NCBI GenBank assembly: GCA_026399475.1
Contig: JAPLQY010000069.1
Location: forward strand, 92,942-156,941
Direction: 5' to 3'
Origin: Rhodocyclales bacterium
GTDB taxonomy: Bacteria > Pseudomonadota > Gammaproteobacteria > Burkholderiales > Rhodocyclaceae
Length of the DNA stretch: 64,000 bases
Positions 23,903 through 36,462 of this stretch are shown in pieces. The notes under the pieces are model-generated. The model searched no databases. It was not told the origin of the DNA and saw nothing but the letters and a program-made list of their open reading frames with translations. Numbering within the stretch: the stretch's first letter is position 1; the number at the start of each line of letters is the position of its first letter. The position numbers and the translations under genes were made by a program.

Positions 23903-26098
23903 ATGGTCTCCGTAGTGCATTCCCTCCGGCAGTCGAACGGCGAAGCCGACGCGCTGTCACAGCTGTGCCTCGGTTTGCCCGAGGCCGCGGCGGCTCGTGC
24001 GGCTGCGGCGCTGGCTCTGGCGCGCGAGGCCTATGCCGAGAAAGTACTCGGTACCGGGGAATCCATCCTGCAGCACGCCATGGGCATGGCCCTGATCGTG
24101 GCCTCGCTCGATCTCGATGTCGATGCGCGCATCGCGGCCTTGCTGTTTGCCGCCAGCGATCATGTGCCGGACTGCAGCGAACGCCTGAAAGTCAGTTTTG
24201 GCGATACCGTGGCCGGTCTGGTGGCCGGCCTGCACCGGCTGGGCAGCCTGCGTCCGCTGACGCGTGCCGCGGCGGGCGTGGGCGAGGTGCGGACCGATGT
24301 GAAGACCCAGGCCGAGATCCTGCGCAAGATGTTGCTGGCGATGGTCGATGACATTCGCGTGGTTCTGTTGCGCCTGGCCAGCCGCGTGCAGACACTGCGC
24401 TTCCTCAACGACCAGCCGGGCGCCCTGCGCGAGGAAATGGCCAGGGAAAGCCAGTTGATCTACGCGCCGCTGGCCAACCGGCTGGGCATCTGGCATGTGA
24501 AGTGGGAACTCGAAGACCTTTCCTTTCGCTATCTGGAACCGGATACCTACAAGCGCATCGCGACGATGCTGGACGAAAAGCGCTCGGAGCGCGAGGGTTT
24601 CATCGTTGCTGCGGTGGCTCGCCTCGAGGCCGAGATGGCCGCCGTCGGCGTCCGCGCCGAAATATATGGCAGGCCGAAACATATCTTCAGCATCTGGAAC
24701 AAGATGCGCGGCAAGGACATCGACTTTGCCGAAGTGTATGACGTCCGTGCGGTGCGCATCATCGTCGATGAAATCAGGGATTGCTATACGGCGCTGGGTG
24801 TTGTCCATCACCTGTGGCAGCCGATTCACGGCGAATTCGACGACTACATATCGCATCCCAAGGGCAACTTCTATCGCTCGCTGCACACCGCCGTGGAGGC
24901 CGAGGACGGCCGTGCGCTGGAGGTGCAGATTCGCACCCGCGAGATGCATGAGCATGCCGAGCTGGGCGTCGCTGCCCACTGGCGCTACAAGGAGTCGGGC
25001 AGTTCGGTCAATGCCGGTGGTGCTTACGAAGACAAGATTTCCTGGCTGCGGCAACTGCTGTCATGGCGCGATGAAATAGCGGATTCGGCGGAATGGGTGC
25101 AGCAGTTCAAGCGAGCCGCGCTGGACGACACCATCTATGTGCTGACGCCGCAGGACAAGGTGATCGACCTGACGCGCGGTGCCACGCCGCTGGATTTCGC
25201 CTATCGCCTGCATACCGATCTCGGCCACCGTTGCCGCGGGGCGAAGATCGACGGCCACATGGTGCCGCTCAACACGCCGCTCGCCAACGGGCAGCGCGTC
25301 GAGATCGTCACCGCCAAGAGCGGCGGCCCGTCGCGCGACTGGCTGAATCCGGCGCAGGGCTATCTCGCCACGTCGCGCGCGCGGTCGAAGGCCAAGCAAT
25401 GGTTCGCGGCGCAGGATGAAGCAGAGATGCTGGCACAGGGGCGCAGCCTGGTTACCAGGGAGTTGCAACGCCAAGGTCAGAGCCAGGCGAATCTCGATGA
25501 ACTCGCGGTCAAGCTCGGGCTGAAAAGCGCCGAGGCGCTGTTCCTTGCCGCGGCGCGCGGCGAGGTCGGCATGCGGGCGATCGACGTGGCCTTGCGCGGC
25601 GGCGCGGAAGCCCTGCCGCCCGAGCCGGAAATCCACACGCGCAAGAGTCGCGCCGGCGACAGCCGGATTCTGGTGGTCGGCGTGGACAAGTTGCTGACGC
25701 AAGTAGGGACGTGCTGCAAGCCGATGCCGCCGGACGCCATCATCGGCTTTGTCACGCGCGGCAAGGGAATATCGATCCACCGGATTGAATGCAGCAACTT
25801 CCGCAACATGGCGGCGCGCAATCCGGAGAGGGTCATCAGTACCGAATGGGGCGCCCAGTCAGGCGCCGTCTATCCGGTCGACCTGCTGGTCGACGCGGGG
25901 GACCGGCAAGGGCTGCTGCGCGACATATCCGATGTGCTGTCGCGCGAAAAGATCAATGTTACGGCGGTCAAGACGCAGTCCAGGGGCGGCATTGCACACA
26001 TGGGCTTTGTCGTCGAGTTGATGGATAAGGGAGCCCTGAAGAAGGTACTATCCCTGCTGCATGAGGTGCCGGGCGTAATTCGCGCCGAGCGCCGCTGA
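23903..26098 (+). CDS. relA: RelA-type (p)ppGpp synthetase
   Basis: A 731-residue long RSH protein. The N-terminal hydrolase region is degenerate: the HD pair is missing (ALLFAASDHV where ALLHDVVED is expected), so it should not degrade ppGpp. The synthetase domain (about 225-345) is intact with YGRPKHIFSIWNKM, DVRAVRIIV and HPKGNFYRSLHTAV; the ExDD motif GEFDDYI marks RelA-type rather than SpoT-type specificity. TGS (about 390-450) and a C-terminal ACT domain (about 660-731) follow for ribosome and tRNA sensing. A separate SpoT is expected elsewhere. Confidence 0.93.
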   Translation: MVSVVHSLRQSNGEADALSQLCLGLPEAAAARAAAALALAREAYAEKVLGTGESILQHAMGMALIVASLDLDVDARIAALLFAASDHVPDCSERLKVSFGDTVAGLVAGLHRLGSLRPLTRAAAGVGEVRTDVKTQAEILRKMLLAMVDDIRVVLLRLASRVQTLRFLNDQPGALREEMARESQLIYAPLANRLGIWHVKWELEDLSFRYLEPDTYKRIATMLDEKRSEREGFIVAAVARLEAEMAAVGVRAEIYGRPKHIFSIWNKMRGKDIDFAEVYDVRAVRIIVDEIRDCYTALGVVHHLWQPIHGEFDDYISHPKGNFYRSLHTAVEAEDGRALEVQIRTREMHEHAELGVAAHWRYKESGSSVNAGGAYEDKISWLRQLLSWRDEIADSAEWVQQFKRAALDDTIYVLTPQDKVIDLTRGATPLDFAYRLHTDLGHRCRGAKIDGHMVPLNTPLANGQRVEIVTAKSGGPSRDWLNPAQGYLATSRARSKAKQWFAAQDEAEMLAQGRSLVTRELQRQGQSQANLDELAVKLGLKSAEALFLAAARGEVGMRAIDVALRGGAEALPPEPEIHTRKSRAGDSRILVVGVDKLLTQVGTCCKPMPPDAIIGFVTRGKGISIHRIECSNFRNMAARNPERVISTEWGAQSGAVYPVDLLVDAGDRQGLLRDISDVLSREKINVTAVKTQSRGGIAHMGFVVELMDKGALKKVLSLLHEVPGVIRAERR

Positions 26099-26156
26099 GA
26101 AATCCGTAGCGCGCGGGCAGGGTGCCTGTGATCTGGATGACAACCTGAACCGAATC

Positions 26157-27284
26157 ATGACCGACTTCACAAAAACGCATCGATGGGTAGTGGCCAACGG
26201 CTACCGGGTACGAGTGGCGGCGTTTGCCCTGATCTGCGTGCCGATTGGTCTGCACATGCTGCCGAGGGGGCATGGCCCGATCGTCTGGACCTTGTTCGTC
26301 CTGCAATTCCTGATCTATCCGCACCTGATGTACTGGTTCACACGAAAAGCCGGGGATCGGGAGCAGAGCGAACTCAACAGCATGATCGTTGACGCCGTGG
26401 TGTCCGGTGCCTGGGTCGCCGGCCTCGGCTTCCCGCTGTGGATAAGCATTGCGCTGTTTCTCGCCAACTTGCTGAACCATACGATAACCCGTGGCGTGCC
26501 AGGTATTCTGACCTGCCCGCTGGCATTTGCAAGCGGCGCCCTTGCCTCCACCACTGTGATCGCATTCCATGTTTCCGCGGATACCAGCGGTCTGGTGACC
26601 CTGTCTGCGATCATTGGCCTGGCGGTCTATCTGTCGTTGATAGGCATCGAGTTCTTCGCCTATATCAATCAACTGCATAACGTCCAGGATACGCTGGACA
26701 GTCAGAAAAAAACCCTCGAAGGGGCCAACGCGATCCTGCACGAACAGATCGGGAAGATTCACGACTTGCAGGAAAAACTGCGCGAACAAGCCAACCGCGA
26801 TTCTCTTACGGGGCTCTTCAATCGCCGCTACCTCGAGGGCACGCTTGAACGCGAACTGGCGCGCTGCCGAAGGGAAGGAGCGCCATTGACCATGGTGCTG
26901 CTCGATGTCGATCACTTCAAGAAGGTGAACGATACCTATGGGCATCCGGCGGGTGATGAAGTGCTGCGGGCGCTTAGCCACCTGTTGTCGGAGAACGCGC
27001 GTATAGAGGACATTGTTTGCCGCTACGGCGGTGAGGAGTTTTTGCTGGTGTTGCCAAAAATGCCACTGGATATCGCGATCGATCGCGCTGCGCAGTTGCT
27101 CAAGGCCTTTCGCGAGACGACCGTAACGGTCGGAGAAATGCGTATCCAGACCACGATCTCGATTGGAATCGCTGCGGCCCCGGAACATGCCGAGTCGGCT
27201 GAAGGCTTGATTCAATGCGCGGACCGCGCTCTCTATCAGGCCAAAGCGAACGGTCGGGACCGGGCGGTGGCTTTCGCGACCTGA
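26157..27284 (+). CDS. Membrane-bound diguanylate cyclase (GGDEF)
   Basis: A 375-residue protein with five or six N-terminal membrane segments (residues 15-175), a short coiled coil and a GGDEF domain. The active site is GGEEF at residues 291-295, preceded at the proper five-residue distance by RIED, the inhibitory I-site. It should make c-di-GMP with product inhibition; DSLTGLFNRRYL and DVDHFKKVNDTYGHPAGD complete the domain. The membrane part has no named sensor domain I can recognise. No EAL domain is attached. Confidence 0.92.
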   Translation: MTDFTKTHRWVVANGYRVRVAAFALICVPIGLHMLPRGHGPIVWTLFVLQFLIYPHLMYWFTRKAGDREQSELNSMIVDAVVSGAWVAGLGFPLWISIALFLANLLNHTITRGVPGILTCPLAFASGALASTTVIAFHVSADTSGLVTLSAIIGLAVYLSLIGIEFFAYINQLHNVQDTLDSQKKTLEGANAILHEQIGKIHDLQEKLREQANRDSLTGLFNRRYLEGTLERELARCRREGAPLTMVLLDVDHFKKVNDTYGHPAGDEVLRALSHLLSENARIEDIVCRYGGEEFLLVLPKMPLDIAIDRAAQLLKAFRETTVTVGEMRIQTTISIGIAAAPEHAESAEGLIQCADRALYQAKANGRDRAVAFAT

Positions 27285-27287
27285 GGC

Positions 27288-27303
27288 CCGGCAGCACTGC
27301 CGG
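27288..27303 (+). terminator. Hairpin between convergent GGDEF and murI genes
   Basis: CCGGCAG-CA-CTGCCGG forms a 7-bp GC-rich hairpin in the 19-base gap between the two stop codons. No T tract follows on either strand, so termination would have to be factor-dependent or weak. Confidence 0.4.
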
Positions 27304-28077
27304 CTAGACAGGCGAGGCGCTGACTCGCGCAGCGATGTGGCCGAGGCGCAGGGGCGGCAGCGCGGCGTAGAGGCGTTCCGGATATGCCGAGGCGTGCAGG
27401 TGCAGCCGGCCGGAGCCGAGCGCAAGTCCTCCCGCCAGGCGTTGCGCCTGTCGCGCCACCGCATCGGCGACATCGACCAGTTCCGCGCGCGTGCCTATGA
27501 CTTGCTTCAGCAGCGGCGCGAGAAAGCTGTAGTGAGTGCAGCCCAGAACGATCTGGTCGACCCCCATGGCCAGCAGCGGTTCGACGCGGGCGCGGACGTC
27601 GGCGGCCAGCGCCGGATCGTCAAGTTGCAGCATTTCGACATGCGTGGCCCAGCCGGGGCAGGGCTCGACGAAGACCTCCGCATGGCCGGCGTGGTCGCGG
27701 ATCAAGTGTTTCAGGCGCTGGCTGTTGGCGGTGGCCTCTGTCGCCAGCACCGCGATGCGGCCGCTTCTGCTCGCTTGCGCCGCCGGCTTGATGCCCGGTT
27801 CGACGCCGACCACCGGGATGCCGGGATGGGCAGCACGCAGGGCCTGCACCGCCGTTGCGGTGGCGGTATTGCAGGCCACCACCAGCAGGCCGCAACCGCG
27901 ACTCGCGAGGTGTTCGCCGATGGCCAGCACGCGGCCCTGGATCTGTTCTTCGCTCTTGTTGCCGTAAGGGACATGGGCAGTGTCGGCGAAGTAGCTGAAG
28001 TCGGCCCGCGGCAACGCCTCGACCAGCGCGGCCAGAACGGAAAGCCCGCCAAGACCGGAATCGAAGACTCCGATCAT
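27304..28077 (-). CDS. murI: Glutamate racemase
   Basis: A 257-residue cytoplasmic enzyme that makes D-glutamate for peptidoglycan. The catalytic pair is present: Cys in VVACNTATATA near residue 70 and Cys in VLGCTHYSFL near residue 180. The N-terminal MIGVFDSGLGGLSVLAAL and YFADTAHVPYGNKS are diagnostic. Transcribed alone, convergent to the cyclase gene. Confidence 0.95.
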   Translation of the reverse strand: MIGVFDSGLGGLSVLAALVEALPRADFSYFADTAHVPYGNKSEEQIQGRVLAIGEHLASRGCGLLVVACNTATATAVQALRAAHPGIPVVGVEPGIKPAAQASRSGRIAVLATEATANSQRLKHLIRDHAGHAEVFVEPCPGWATHVEMLQLDDPALAADVRARVEPLLAMGVDQIVLGCTHYSFLAPLLKQVIGTRAELVDVADAVARQAQRLAGGLALGSGRLHLHASAYPERLYAALPPLRLGHIAARVSASPV

Positions 28078-28320
28078 GGCCTTGTTGCGCGAGCAACTGC
28101 AGGGACGTTGGGCAGCGTAGCGATCATCGGGTCGGTGACTGGGATGGTTCAGCGGAAAGGGCGTGATGCAGTTTACCGCGTGATCGGCTGCTCGATGCCG
28201 GTATCGGGAGCTGGCCGGCGGGGTTACAATGCGTCTATTACCTAAGTAATGCTCAAGGGATCGTGTGATCCGTCCGGGTGCGATGTTCTTGCGGCAATCG
28301 TCTCGCCGGCACTCTCAGTG

Positions 28321-30915
<2,595 letters not shown>

Positions 30916-31097
30916 TCGGGGAAGCGCTGGAGGTCGGCCTCGGCAGGATACCGGGTGCGGCGATGGAGACATCAGCGCAGGGGAAGAGTCGTGGCTCGCT
31001 ACCCGCTTCAATGTCAGGCGCGTTACACTGAAGCGAGTCGTCGAGACACCCTTAACCGACTTATTCATTTCAAGCTCAGCGCCGGACTTCATCAGCA

Positions 31098-34058
31098 ATG
31101 ACAAAACAGAACGAGCCTGCTTCAAGTCCCGGCGACCAGATCGACAAGCCGCTTTCCTGGGAGCCTTCGCCGGCTTTCCTCAAGTTCGCCAGCGTGATCC
31201 TGTCGGTCGGTTCCGCCGCGGCCATGACGGCCACCCTTGTCCTTGCACCGGATCAGCCCCAGCGTGCTGCCGGCCAGGGCCTGATATTTCTGGTGGCAGT
31301 GGCAGGGTGGTATCTGCTTTCGGTCGGCAGGATGGGCGCTTCGGTCAAGATGCTGGTCTTCGGCTCCTGGACGGCGGTGACGGCAATAGCAATATTCACG
31401 GGCGGCGTGCGCGGGCCGATAGTCATTTCCTACCCGGCGATCATTGTCCTGATCGGCTGGCTGATCGGCGCACGAACGGCGCTGGCCATGGCCGTTCTGA
31501 CGGGTGTGACGACCGCCGTGTTGGCTCTGGGTGAATCATGGGGTTTTCTGCCGGCGCCCCTGCCCACTTCGCCAGTGATGCATGCCGCTCTGCAAATCAT
31601 CGTCCTGGCTCTGGCAGGAGCTCTTATTACCTTTCTTGCACGTTCCTATCAGGACCGGCTGACTGAACTGCACAGGGTCGGCAGCGATCTCGCCCGTCGC
31701 ACGATCGACCTCGAGGCGAGCAAGGCAGAGCTGAACCGGGCACAAGCTGTCGCCCGAGTCGGCAGCTGGGTCTACGATCTGACCACCGACACGATGCACT
31801 TGTCCGCCGAGGCCTGCCGCATCTTTGGTCTGCCCGCAGGCGCGACGGGAAATCACGATGCCTACCTGGCGCGCACCCATGCGCAGGATCGAAGCGCCGT
31901 CGACCGTGCCTGGCAGGCGGCACTCAAGGGTCAGGCCTTTGACCACGAACACCGCATCATGGTGGCGAAAGCGGTTCGCTGGGTCCGTCAGAAGGCGGAG
32001 TTCGAATTTGCGCCGGATGGCACCCCGCTGCGTGCCGTCGGCATTACCCAGGACATCACCGAGCGCAAGCGCAACGAGAACATTGCCGAGGAATATCGCG
32101 CCGTCGTCCAGGCCTCGCTCGATGGCTTCTGGGTCACCGATTCATCGACACGGATACTCGATGCCAATGAGTCCATCTGCCGCATGCTCGGATATTCCCG
32201 CGAGGAACTTCTGCGTCTGAGCATCCTCGATATCGAGGCGGACGAGGCTCCCGAGGAAATCGCCGCGCATACCCGTCAAATAGTTGAAAACGGGCATGTT
32301 CAATTTGAGGCTCGGCACAGGCGCAAGGACGGCCGCATCATCAACGTGGAGGTCAGCGTCATGTACATGGCCGATCTGGATGAGCGCTTATTCGCCTTCG
32401 TAAGGGATATCACCGAGCGCAAGCAGGCGGACGCCGCACGTGAAGAGGCGCTGAGTCGCCTCCGAAAAATTTCTAGCCGGATCCCCGGAGTCGTCTATCA
32501 ATATCGCATGCGTCCCGATGGCAGTTCCTGCTTTCCTTTTGCGAGTGAAGCCATCCGTGACATATACCGGGTCAGCGCCGAGGAAGTCCGTGAGGATGCG
32601 TCCAGGGTGCTTGCCAATATCCACCCTGACGACTACGATCGCGTCCTCGCTTCGGTCCTGAAATCGGGGCAGGACTTGACTCCGTGGCGCGAGGAGTATC
32701 GGGTGAAGTTCGACGACGGTACGGTGCGCTGGCTGTTCGGCAGCGCACTGGCCGACCGGGAGTCGGACGGTTCCACCCTTTGGCACGGCTTCATCACCGA
32801 CGTCACCGAGCGCAAACAGGCCGAAGCCGAACTCGATCAGCATCGCTATCACCTTGAGGAGCAGGTACTGGCTCGAACTTTCGAGCTGGCAGGAGCCAAG
32901 GAAGCCGCCGAAGCCGCCAACGTCGCCAAGAGCAGCTTCCTGGCCAACATGAGCCATGAGATCCGCACTCCGATGAACGGCATCCTCGGCATGGCGAACA
33001 TCCTGCGTCGCGAAGGTGTGACGCCAAAGCAGGCCGAGCGCCTGGACACCATAGACCGGTCAGCCGAGCATCTGCTGGGCATCATCAACAACATCCTCGA
33101 CATCTCCAAGATCGAAGCCGGGAAGTTCGTGCTGGAGGAGGCCCCGGTCGCCGTCGACAGCCTGCTCGCCAATGTCATCTCAAGCTTGTCCGAACGCGCC
33201 CGGGCCAAGGGCCTGAGTCTGCGGGTCGAGACCGAATCCCTGCCATCCCGACTGGTGGGCGACCTCACGCGCTTGCAACAGGCTTTGCTCAACTACGCCA
33301 CCAACGCCCTCAAATTCACCGAAAAAGGTACGGTAACACTGCGCGCCCGCAAGCTGGAGGAGGCCGCCGACTCGGTGGTGGTGCGCTTCGAGGTTCAGGA
33401 TACCGGCATCGGCATCGCGCCTGAAGCGATTTCCCGGCTCTTCAGCGCCTTCGAACAGGCCGACAATTCAATGACGCGCAAGTACGGCGGCACCGGTCTC
33501 GGGTTGGCGATTACCAGGCGCCTGGCCGAACTGATGGGGGGCGATGCCGGGGTCTACAGCGCCCCTGGGGTAGGCAGCACTTTCTGGTTTACTGCGAGGC
33601 TGAAGAAGCAGGACGGACAGGAGGAAGCGGTGCAACAGGCGGCGAATGTCGGTGCCGAGACGCTTATCCGGCAGCGCTATTCCGGCCAGCGGATTCTGGT
33701 GGTCGATGATGAACCGGTGAACCGGGAAGTGGCGAGGATGCTGCTGGAAGACATCGGTCTGGTGATCGACACGGCCGAGGACGGCGCAGAGGCTGTATCC
33801 ATGGCCGGCAAGACGGCCTACGCGATCATTTTCATGGACATGCAGATGCCGCACGTCAATGGGCTGGAAGCAACCCGGCAGATACGCGAAATACAAGGCT
33901 ATCGGGACACGCCGATCATTGCCATGACCGCCAACGCCTTTGCCGAGGACAAGGCCCGCTGCTTCGAGGCGGGGATGAACGACTTCCTGATCAAGCCTTT
34001 TGATCCCGAGACGCTGTTTGTGACCTTGCTGCGTGCGCTGACTCGGCGCACTGCCTAG
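31098..34058 (+). CDS. Hybrid sensor histidine kinase with three PAS domains
   Basis: A 986-residue paralogue of the preceding kinase. It shares the [10 protein letters not shown] start, the membrane region, PAS 1 and the EASKAEL linker, then has two further PAS/PAC units (about 325-450 and 450-575), HisKA with His620 ([15 protein letters not shown]), an ATPase domain ([25 protein letters not shown]) and a receiver with Asp914 (FMDMQMP). The paralogues resulted from tandem duplication followed by gain or loss of PAS units. The 182-base gap makes separate promoters likely. Confidence 0.9.
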   Translation: MTKQNEPASSPGDQIDKPLSWEPSPAFLKFASVILSVGSAAAMTATLVLAPDQPQRAAGQGLIFLVAVAGWYLLSVGRMGASVKMLVFGSWTAVTAIAIFTGGVRGPIVISYPAIIVLIGWLIGARTALAMAVLTGVTTAVLALGESWGFLPAPLPTSPVMHAALQIIVLALAGALITFLARSYQDRLTELHRVGSDLARRTIDLEASKAELNRAQAVARVGSWVYDLTTDTMHLSAEACRIFGLPAGATGNHDAYLARTHAQDRSAVDRAWQAALKGQAFDHEHRIMVAKAVRWVRQKAEFEFAPDGTPLRAVGITQDITERKRNENIAEEYRAVVQASLDGFWVTDSSTRILDANESICRMLGYSREELLRLSILDIEADEAPEEIAAHTRQIVENGHVQFEARHRRKDGRIINVEVSVMYMADLDERLFAFVRDITERKQADAAREEALSRLRKISSRIPGVVYQYRMRPDGSSCFPFASEAIRDIYRVSAEEVREDASRVLANIHPDDYDRVLASVLKSGQDLTPWREEYRVKFDDGTVRWLFGSALADRESDGSTLWHGFITDVTERKQAEAELDQHRYHLEEQVLARTFELAGAKEAAEAANVAKSSFLANMSHEIRTPMNGILGMANILRREGVTPKQAERLDTIDRSAEHLLGIINNILDISKIEAGKFVLEEAPVAVDSLLANVISSLSERARAKGLSLRVETESLPSRLVGDLTRLQQALLNYATNALKFTEKGTVTLRARKLEEAADSVVVRFEVQDTGIGIAPEAISRLFSAFEQADNSMTRKYGGTGLGLAITRRLAELMGGDAGVYSAPGVGSTFWFTARLKKQDGQEEAVQQAANVGAETLIRQRYSGQRILVVDDEPVNREVARMLLEDIGLVIDTAEDGAEAVSMAGKTAYAIIFMDMQMPHVNGLEATRQIREIQGYRDTPIIAMTANAFAEDKARCFEAGMNDFLIKPFDPETLFVTLLRALTRRTA

Positions 34059-34107
34059 CGGAGATTCTGCCGCAAGCCGCGAACCGCCGTAGCGGGGCCA
34101 GGAGGGA

Positions 34108-35640
34108 TCAGGCCACCCTGACCGGAATCTTGCCGATCTTTGCCTGCCATTCCTTCGGTCCGGTGATGTGCACCGAGGTGCCCGTCGAGTCGACGGCGAC
34201 GGTGACCGGCATGTCCTTCACGTCGAATTCGTAGATGGCTTCCATGCCGAGGTCGGCAAAACCCACCACCCTGGCCGACTGGATGGCCTTGGCGACCAGA
34301 TAGGCAGCGCCGCCGACGGCCATCAGGTAAGCCGACTGATTGTCCTTGATCGCCTCGATCGCCACGGGGCCGCGTTCTGACTTGCCGATCATCGAGATCA
34401 GGCCGGTCTGCTCCAGCATCATGCGCGTGAACTTGTCCATCCGCGTCGCCGTGGTAGGGCCGGCGGGACCGACCACTTCGTCCCTGACCGGATCGACCGG
34501 GCCGACGTAGTAGATAACCCGGTTGGTGAAATCAACCGGGAGCTGTTCACCTTTCGCCAGCATGTCGGCGATGCGCTTGTGGGCGGCGTCGCGGCCGGTC
34601 AGCATCTTGCCGTTGAGCAGCAGCTTCTGGCCGGGCTTCCAGGCGGCGACCTGCGCCTTGCTCAGGCTGTTGAGATCGACGCGGGTGGCCGTGGCGGCGT
34701 CGGCCTGCCAGGTGACCTTGGGCCAGTCTTCGAGGCTGGGCGGCTGCAGCCTGGCCGGGCCGGAACCGTCGAGGTGGAAATGGATGTGGCGCGTCGCGGC
34801 GCAGTTGGGGATCAGCGCGACGGGCAGGTTGGCGGCGTGCGTCGGGTAGTCGAGCACCTTGACGTCGAGTACCGTGGTCAGTCCGCCGAGACCCTGCGCG
34901 CCTATGCCCAGCGCATTGACCTTTTCGTAGAGTTCGAGGCGCAGCTCCTCGGCGCGTACGAGCTTTTCGCCGCGTGCTGCTTTCGCCTTGAGGTCCTGGA
35001 TGTTAACCGGCGCCATGATGGCTTCCTTGGCCAGCAGCATCGCCTTTTCCGGGGTGCCGCCGATGCCGACGCCGAGGATGCCGGGCGGGCACCAGCCGGC
35101 ACCCATGGTCGGCACTGTCTTGAGTATCCACTCGACCAGGTCGTCCGAGGGATTCAGCATGGCGAACTTGGCCTTGGCTTCCGAGCCGCCGCCCTTGGCC
35201 GCGCAGATTACCTCGAGATGGTCGCCGGCGACGATTTCGTAATGCACCACGGCCGGCGTGTTGTCCCTGGTATTTTTACGCGTACCGGCCGGGTCGGCCA
35301 GCACCGAGGCCCGCAGCGGGTTATCGACGTTGCCGTAGGCGCGGCGCACGCCTTCGTTGACCATGTCCTGCACCGATAGCGTGGCGTCCCACTGCACCTG
35401 CATTCCGACCTTGAGGAAGACCAGCGCAATGCCGGTGTCCTGACAGATCGGACGATGGCCTTCGGACGACATGCGGCTGTTGGTCAGTATCTGGGCAATC
35501 GCGTCCTTGGCGGCGTGCGACTCTTCGCGCTCATAGGCGGCGCCGAGGGCCTGGATGTAGTCGAGCGGATGGTAGTAGCTGATGAACTGGAAGGCGTCGG
35601 CGATGGACTGGATGAAATCGTCCTGGCGGATGGTGGTCAT
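34108..35640 (-). CDS. fumA: Class I (iron-sulfur) fumarate hydratase
   Basis: A 510-residue single-chain enzyme of the TCA cycle interconverting fumarate and malate with an oxygen-sensitive [4Fe-4S] cluster. Cluster Cys candidates occur in RPICQDTGIA near residue 68 and in PNCAATRHIHF near residue 285, with the AKGGGSEAKAKF loop between. The C-terminal VDSTGTSVHITGPKEW belongs to the beta domain. Tartrate dehydratase-like activity cannot be excluded, but the fused alpha-beta form favours fumarase. The ATG at 35640 begins the family sequence; upstream open frame is not used. Confidence 0.92.
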   Translation of the reverse strand: MTTIRQDDFIQSIADAFQFISYYHPLDYIQALGAAYEREESHAAKDAIAQILTNSRMSSEGHRPICQDTGIALVFLKVGMQVQWDATLSVQDMVNEGVRRAYGNVDNPLRASVLADPAGTRKNTRDNTPAVVHYEIVAGDHLEVICAAKGGGSEAKAKFAMLNPSDDLVEWILKTVPTMGAGWCPPGILGVGIGGTPEKAMLLAKEAIMAPVNIQDLKAKAARGEKLVRAEELRLELYEKVNALGIGAQGLGGLTTVLDVKVLDYPTHAANLPVALIPNCAATRHIHFHLDGSGPARLQPPSLEDWPKVTWQADAATATRVDLNSLSKAQVAAWKPGQKLLLNGKMLTGRDAAHKRIADMLAKGEQLPVDFTNRVIYYVGPVDPVRDEVVGPAGPTTATRMDKFTRMMLEQTGLISMIGKSERGPVAIEAIKDNQSAYLMAVGGAAYLVAKAIQSARVVGFADLGMEAIYEFDVKDMPVTVAVDSTGTSVHITGPKEWQAKIGKIPVRVA

Positions 35641-35669
35641 GGCGGCTCCGTTGATGCTCAGTTGGTGGT

Positions 35670-36188
35670 TTAGTGTTTTCCCGTAGCCAGGGTCTGCATC
35701 ATGATCTTGTCGGTGTAGGCGATGGCGATGGCCGAGAACAGGAAGGCGACGTGGATGGCTATCTGCGCGACGATCACGCGGTCTTCGACATGCGGGGCAT
35801 TGATGAAGGTGCGCAGCAGGTGGATCGAGGAAATGCTGATGAGGGCGACCGCCAGTTTGACCTTGAGCACGCCGGCATTGACGTGGGAGAGCCATTCCGG
35901 CTGGTCGGGATGCCCTTCCAGATCGAGCCGCGAAACGAAAGTTTCGTAGCCGCCGATGATGACCATGATCAGCAGGTTGGCGATCATCACCACGTCGATC
36001 AGCCCCAGCACGATGAGCATGACCTCGGACTCGGTCAGCGATCCGGCCTTGCTCACCAGATGGGCCAGTTCGTGCATGAACTGGTAAACATAGACGCCCT
36101 GCGCGACGATCAGTCCCAGATACAGCGGGGCCTGCAGCCAGCGGCTCCAGAAGATGAAATATTCCAGCGGCTTGATGATTCGGTTCAT
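35670..36188 (-). CDS. YqhA (UPF0114)-family membrane protein
   Basis: A 172-residue inner-membrane protein with about four hydrophobic helices, starting NRIIKPLEYFIFWSRWLQAP and containing IVLGLIDVVMIANLLIMVII and SSIHLLRTFINA. This is the UPF0114/TIGR00645 family, of unknown function. It is 29 bases upstream of fumarase in the same direction and probably cotranscribed. ATG 36188 (MNRIIKPL) matches the usual family start. Confidence 0.85.
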   Translation of the reverse strand: MNRIIKPLEYFIFWSRWLQAPLYLGLIVAQGVYVYQFMHELAHLVSKAGSLTESEVMLIVLGLIDVVMIANLLIMVIIGGYETFVSRLDLEGHPDQPEWLSHVNAGVLKVKLAVALISISSIHLLRTFINAPHVEDRVIVAQIAIHVAFLFSAIAIAYTDKIMMQTLATGKH

Positions 36189-36462
36189 GGCGTGCAGGCA
36201 ACGATGGTGCGGGAAAACGATATTAACCCAGGAGCCCGGGGGTAGCGCCTTGCGCCAGCGTAAGTCGCGTGTAAGGCTCTTTCGCTTTAATCCGGAACCA
36301 CTTAAAATCGGCCTGTTTGGCAAGTACAGCGGTCATTGCTGGCGGTTTCTTCAGATTGGTGGAAGCCGGTCGGCCTGATCGTACAGGTGCTGATTGGCCA
36401 ATGCAGCGGAAGATTATAGTCATCCGGATTTCATCCGGTTACATGCGAGAGGAGAGGTGTCA
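36189..36462 (+). promoter_or_regulatory. Divergent yqhA-acs regulatory region
   Basis: The 274-base region separates the fumarase operon from acs. It has a palindrome ATTGGCCAAT (36393-36402) close to a -10-like TATAGT (36415-36420), and an acs ribosome site GGAGAGGTG. The palindrome may be an operator or simply part of a weak -35. No long hairpin or other gene is visible. Confidence 0.4.

Noticed and set aside
27288..27303. Strong bidirectional intrinsic terminator between GGDEF and murI
   Set aside because: The stem has no T tract on either side and a two-base loop; kept only as a low-confidence hairpin.
36394..36462. Longer N-terminus for acetyl-CoA synthetase from ATG 36394
   Set aside because: The 23 extra residues are not family-like, and the strong ribosome site GGAGAGG lies just before ATG 36463.
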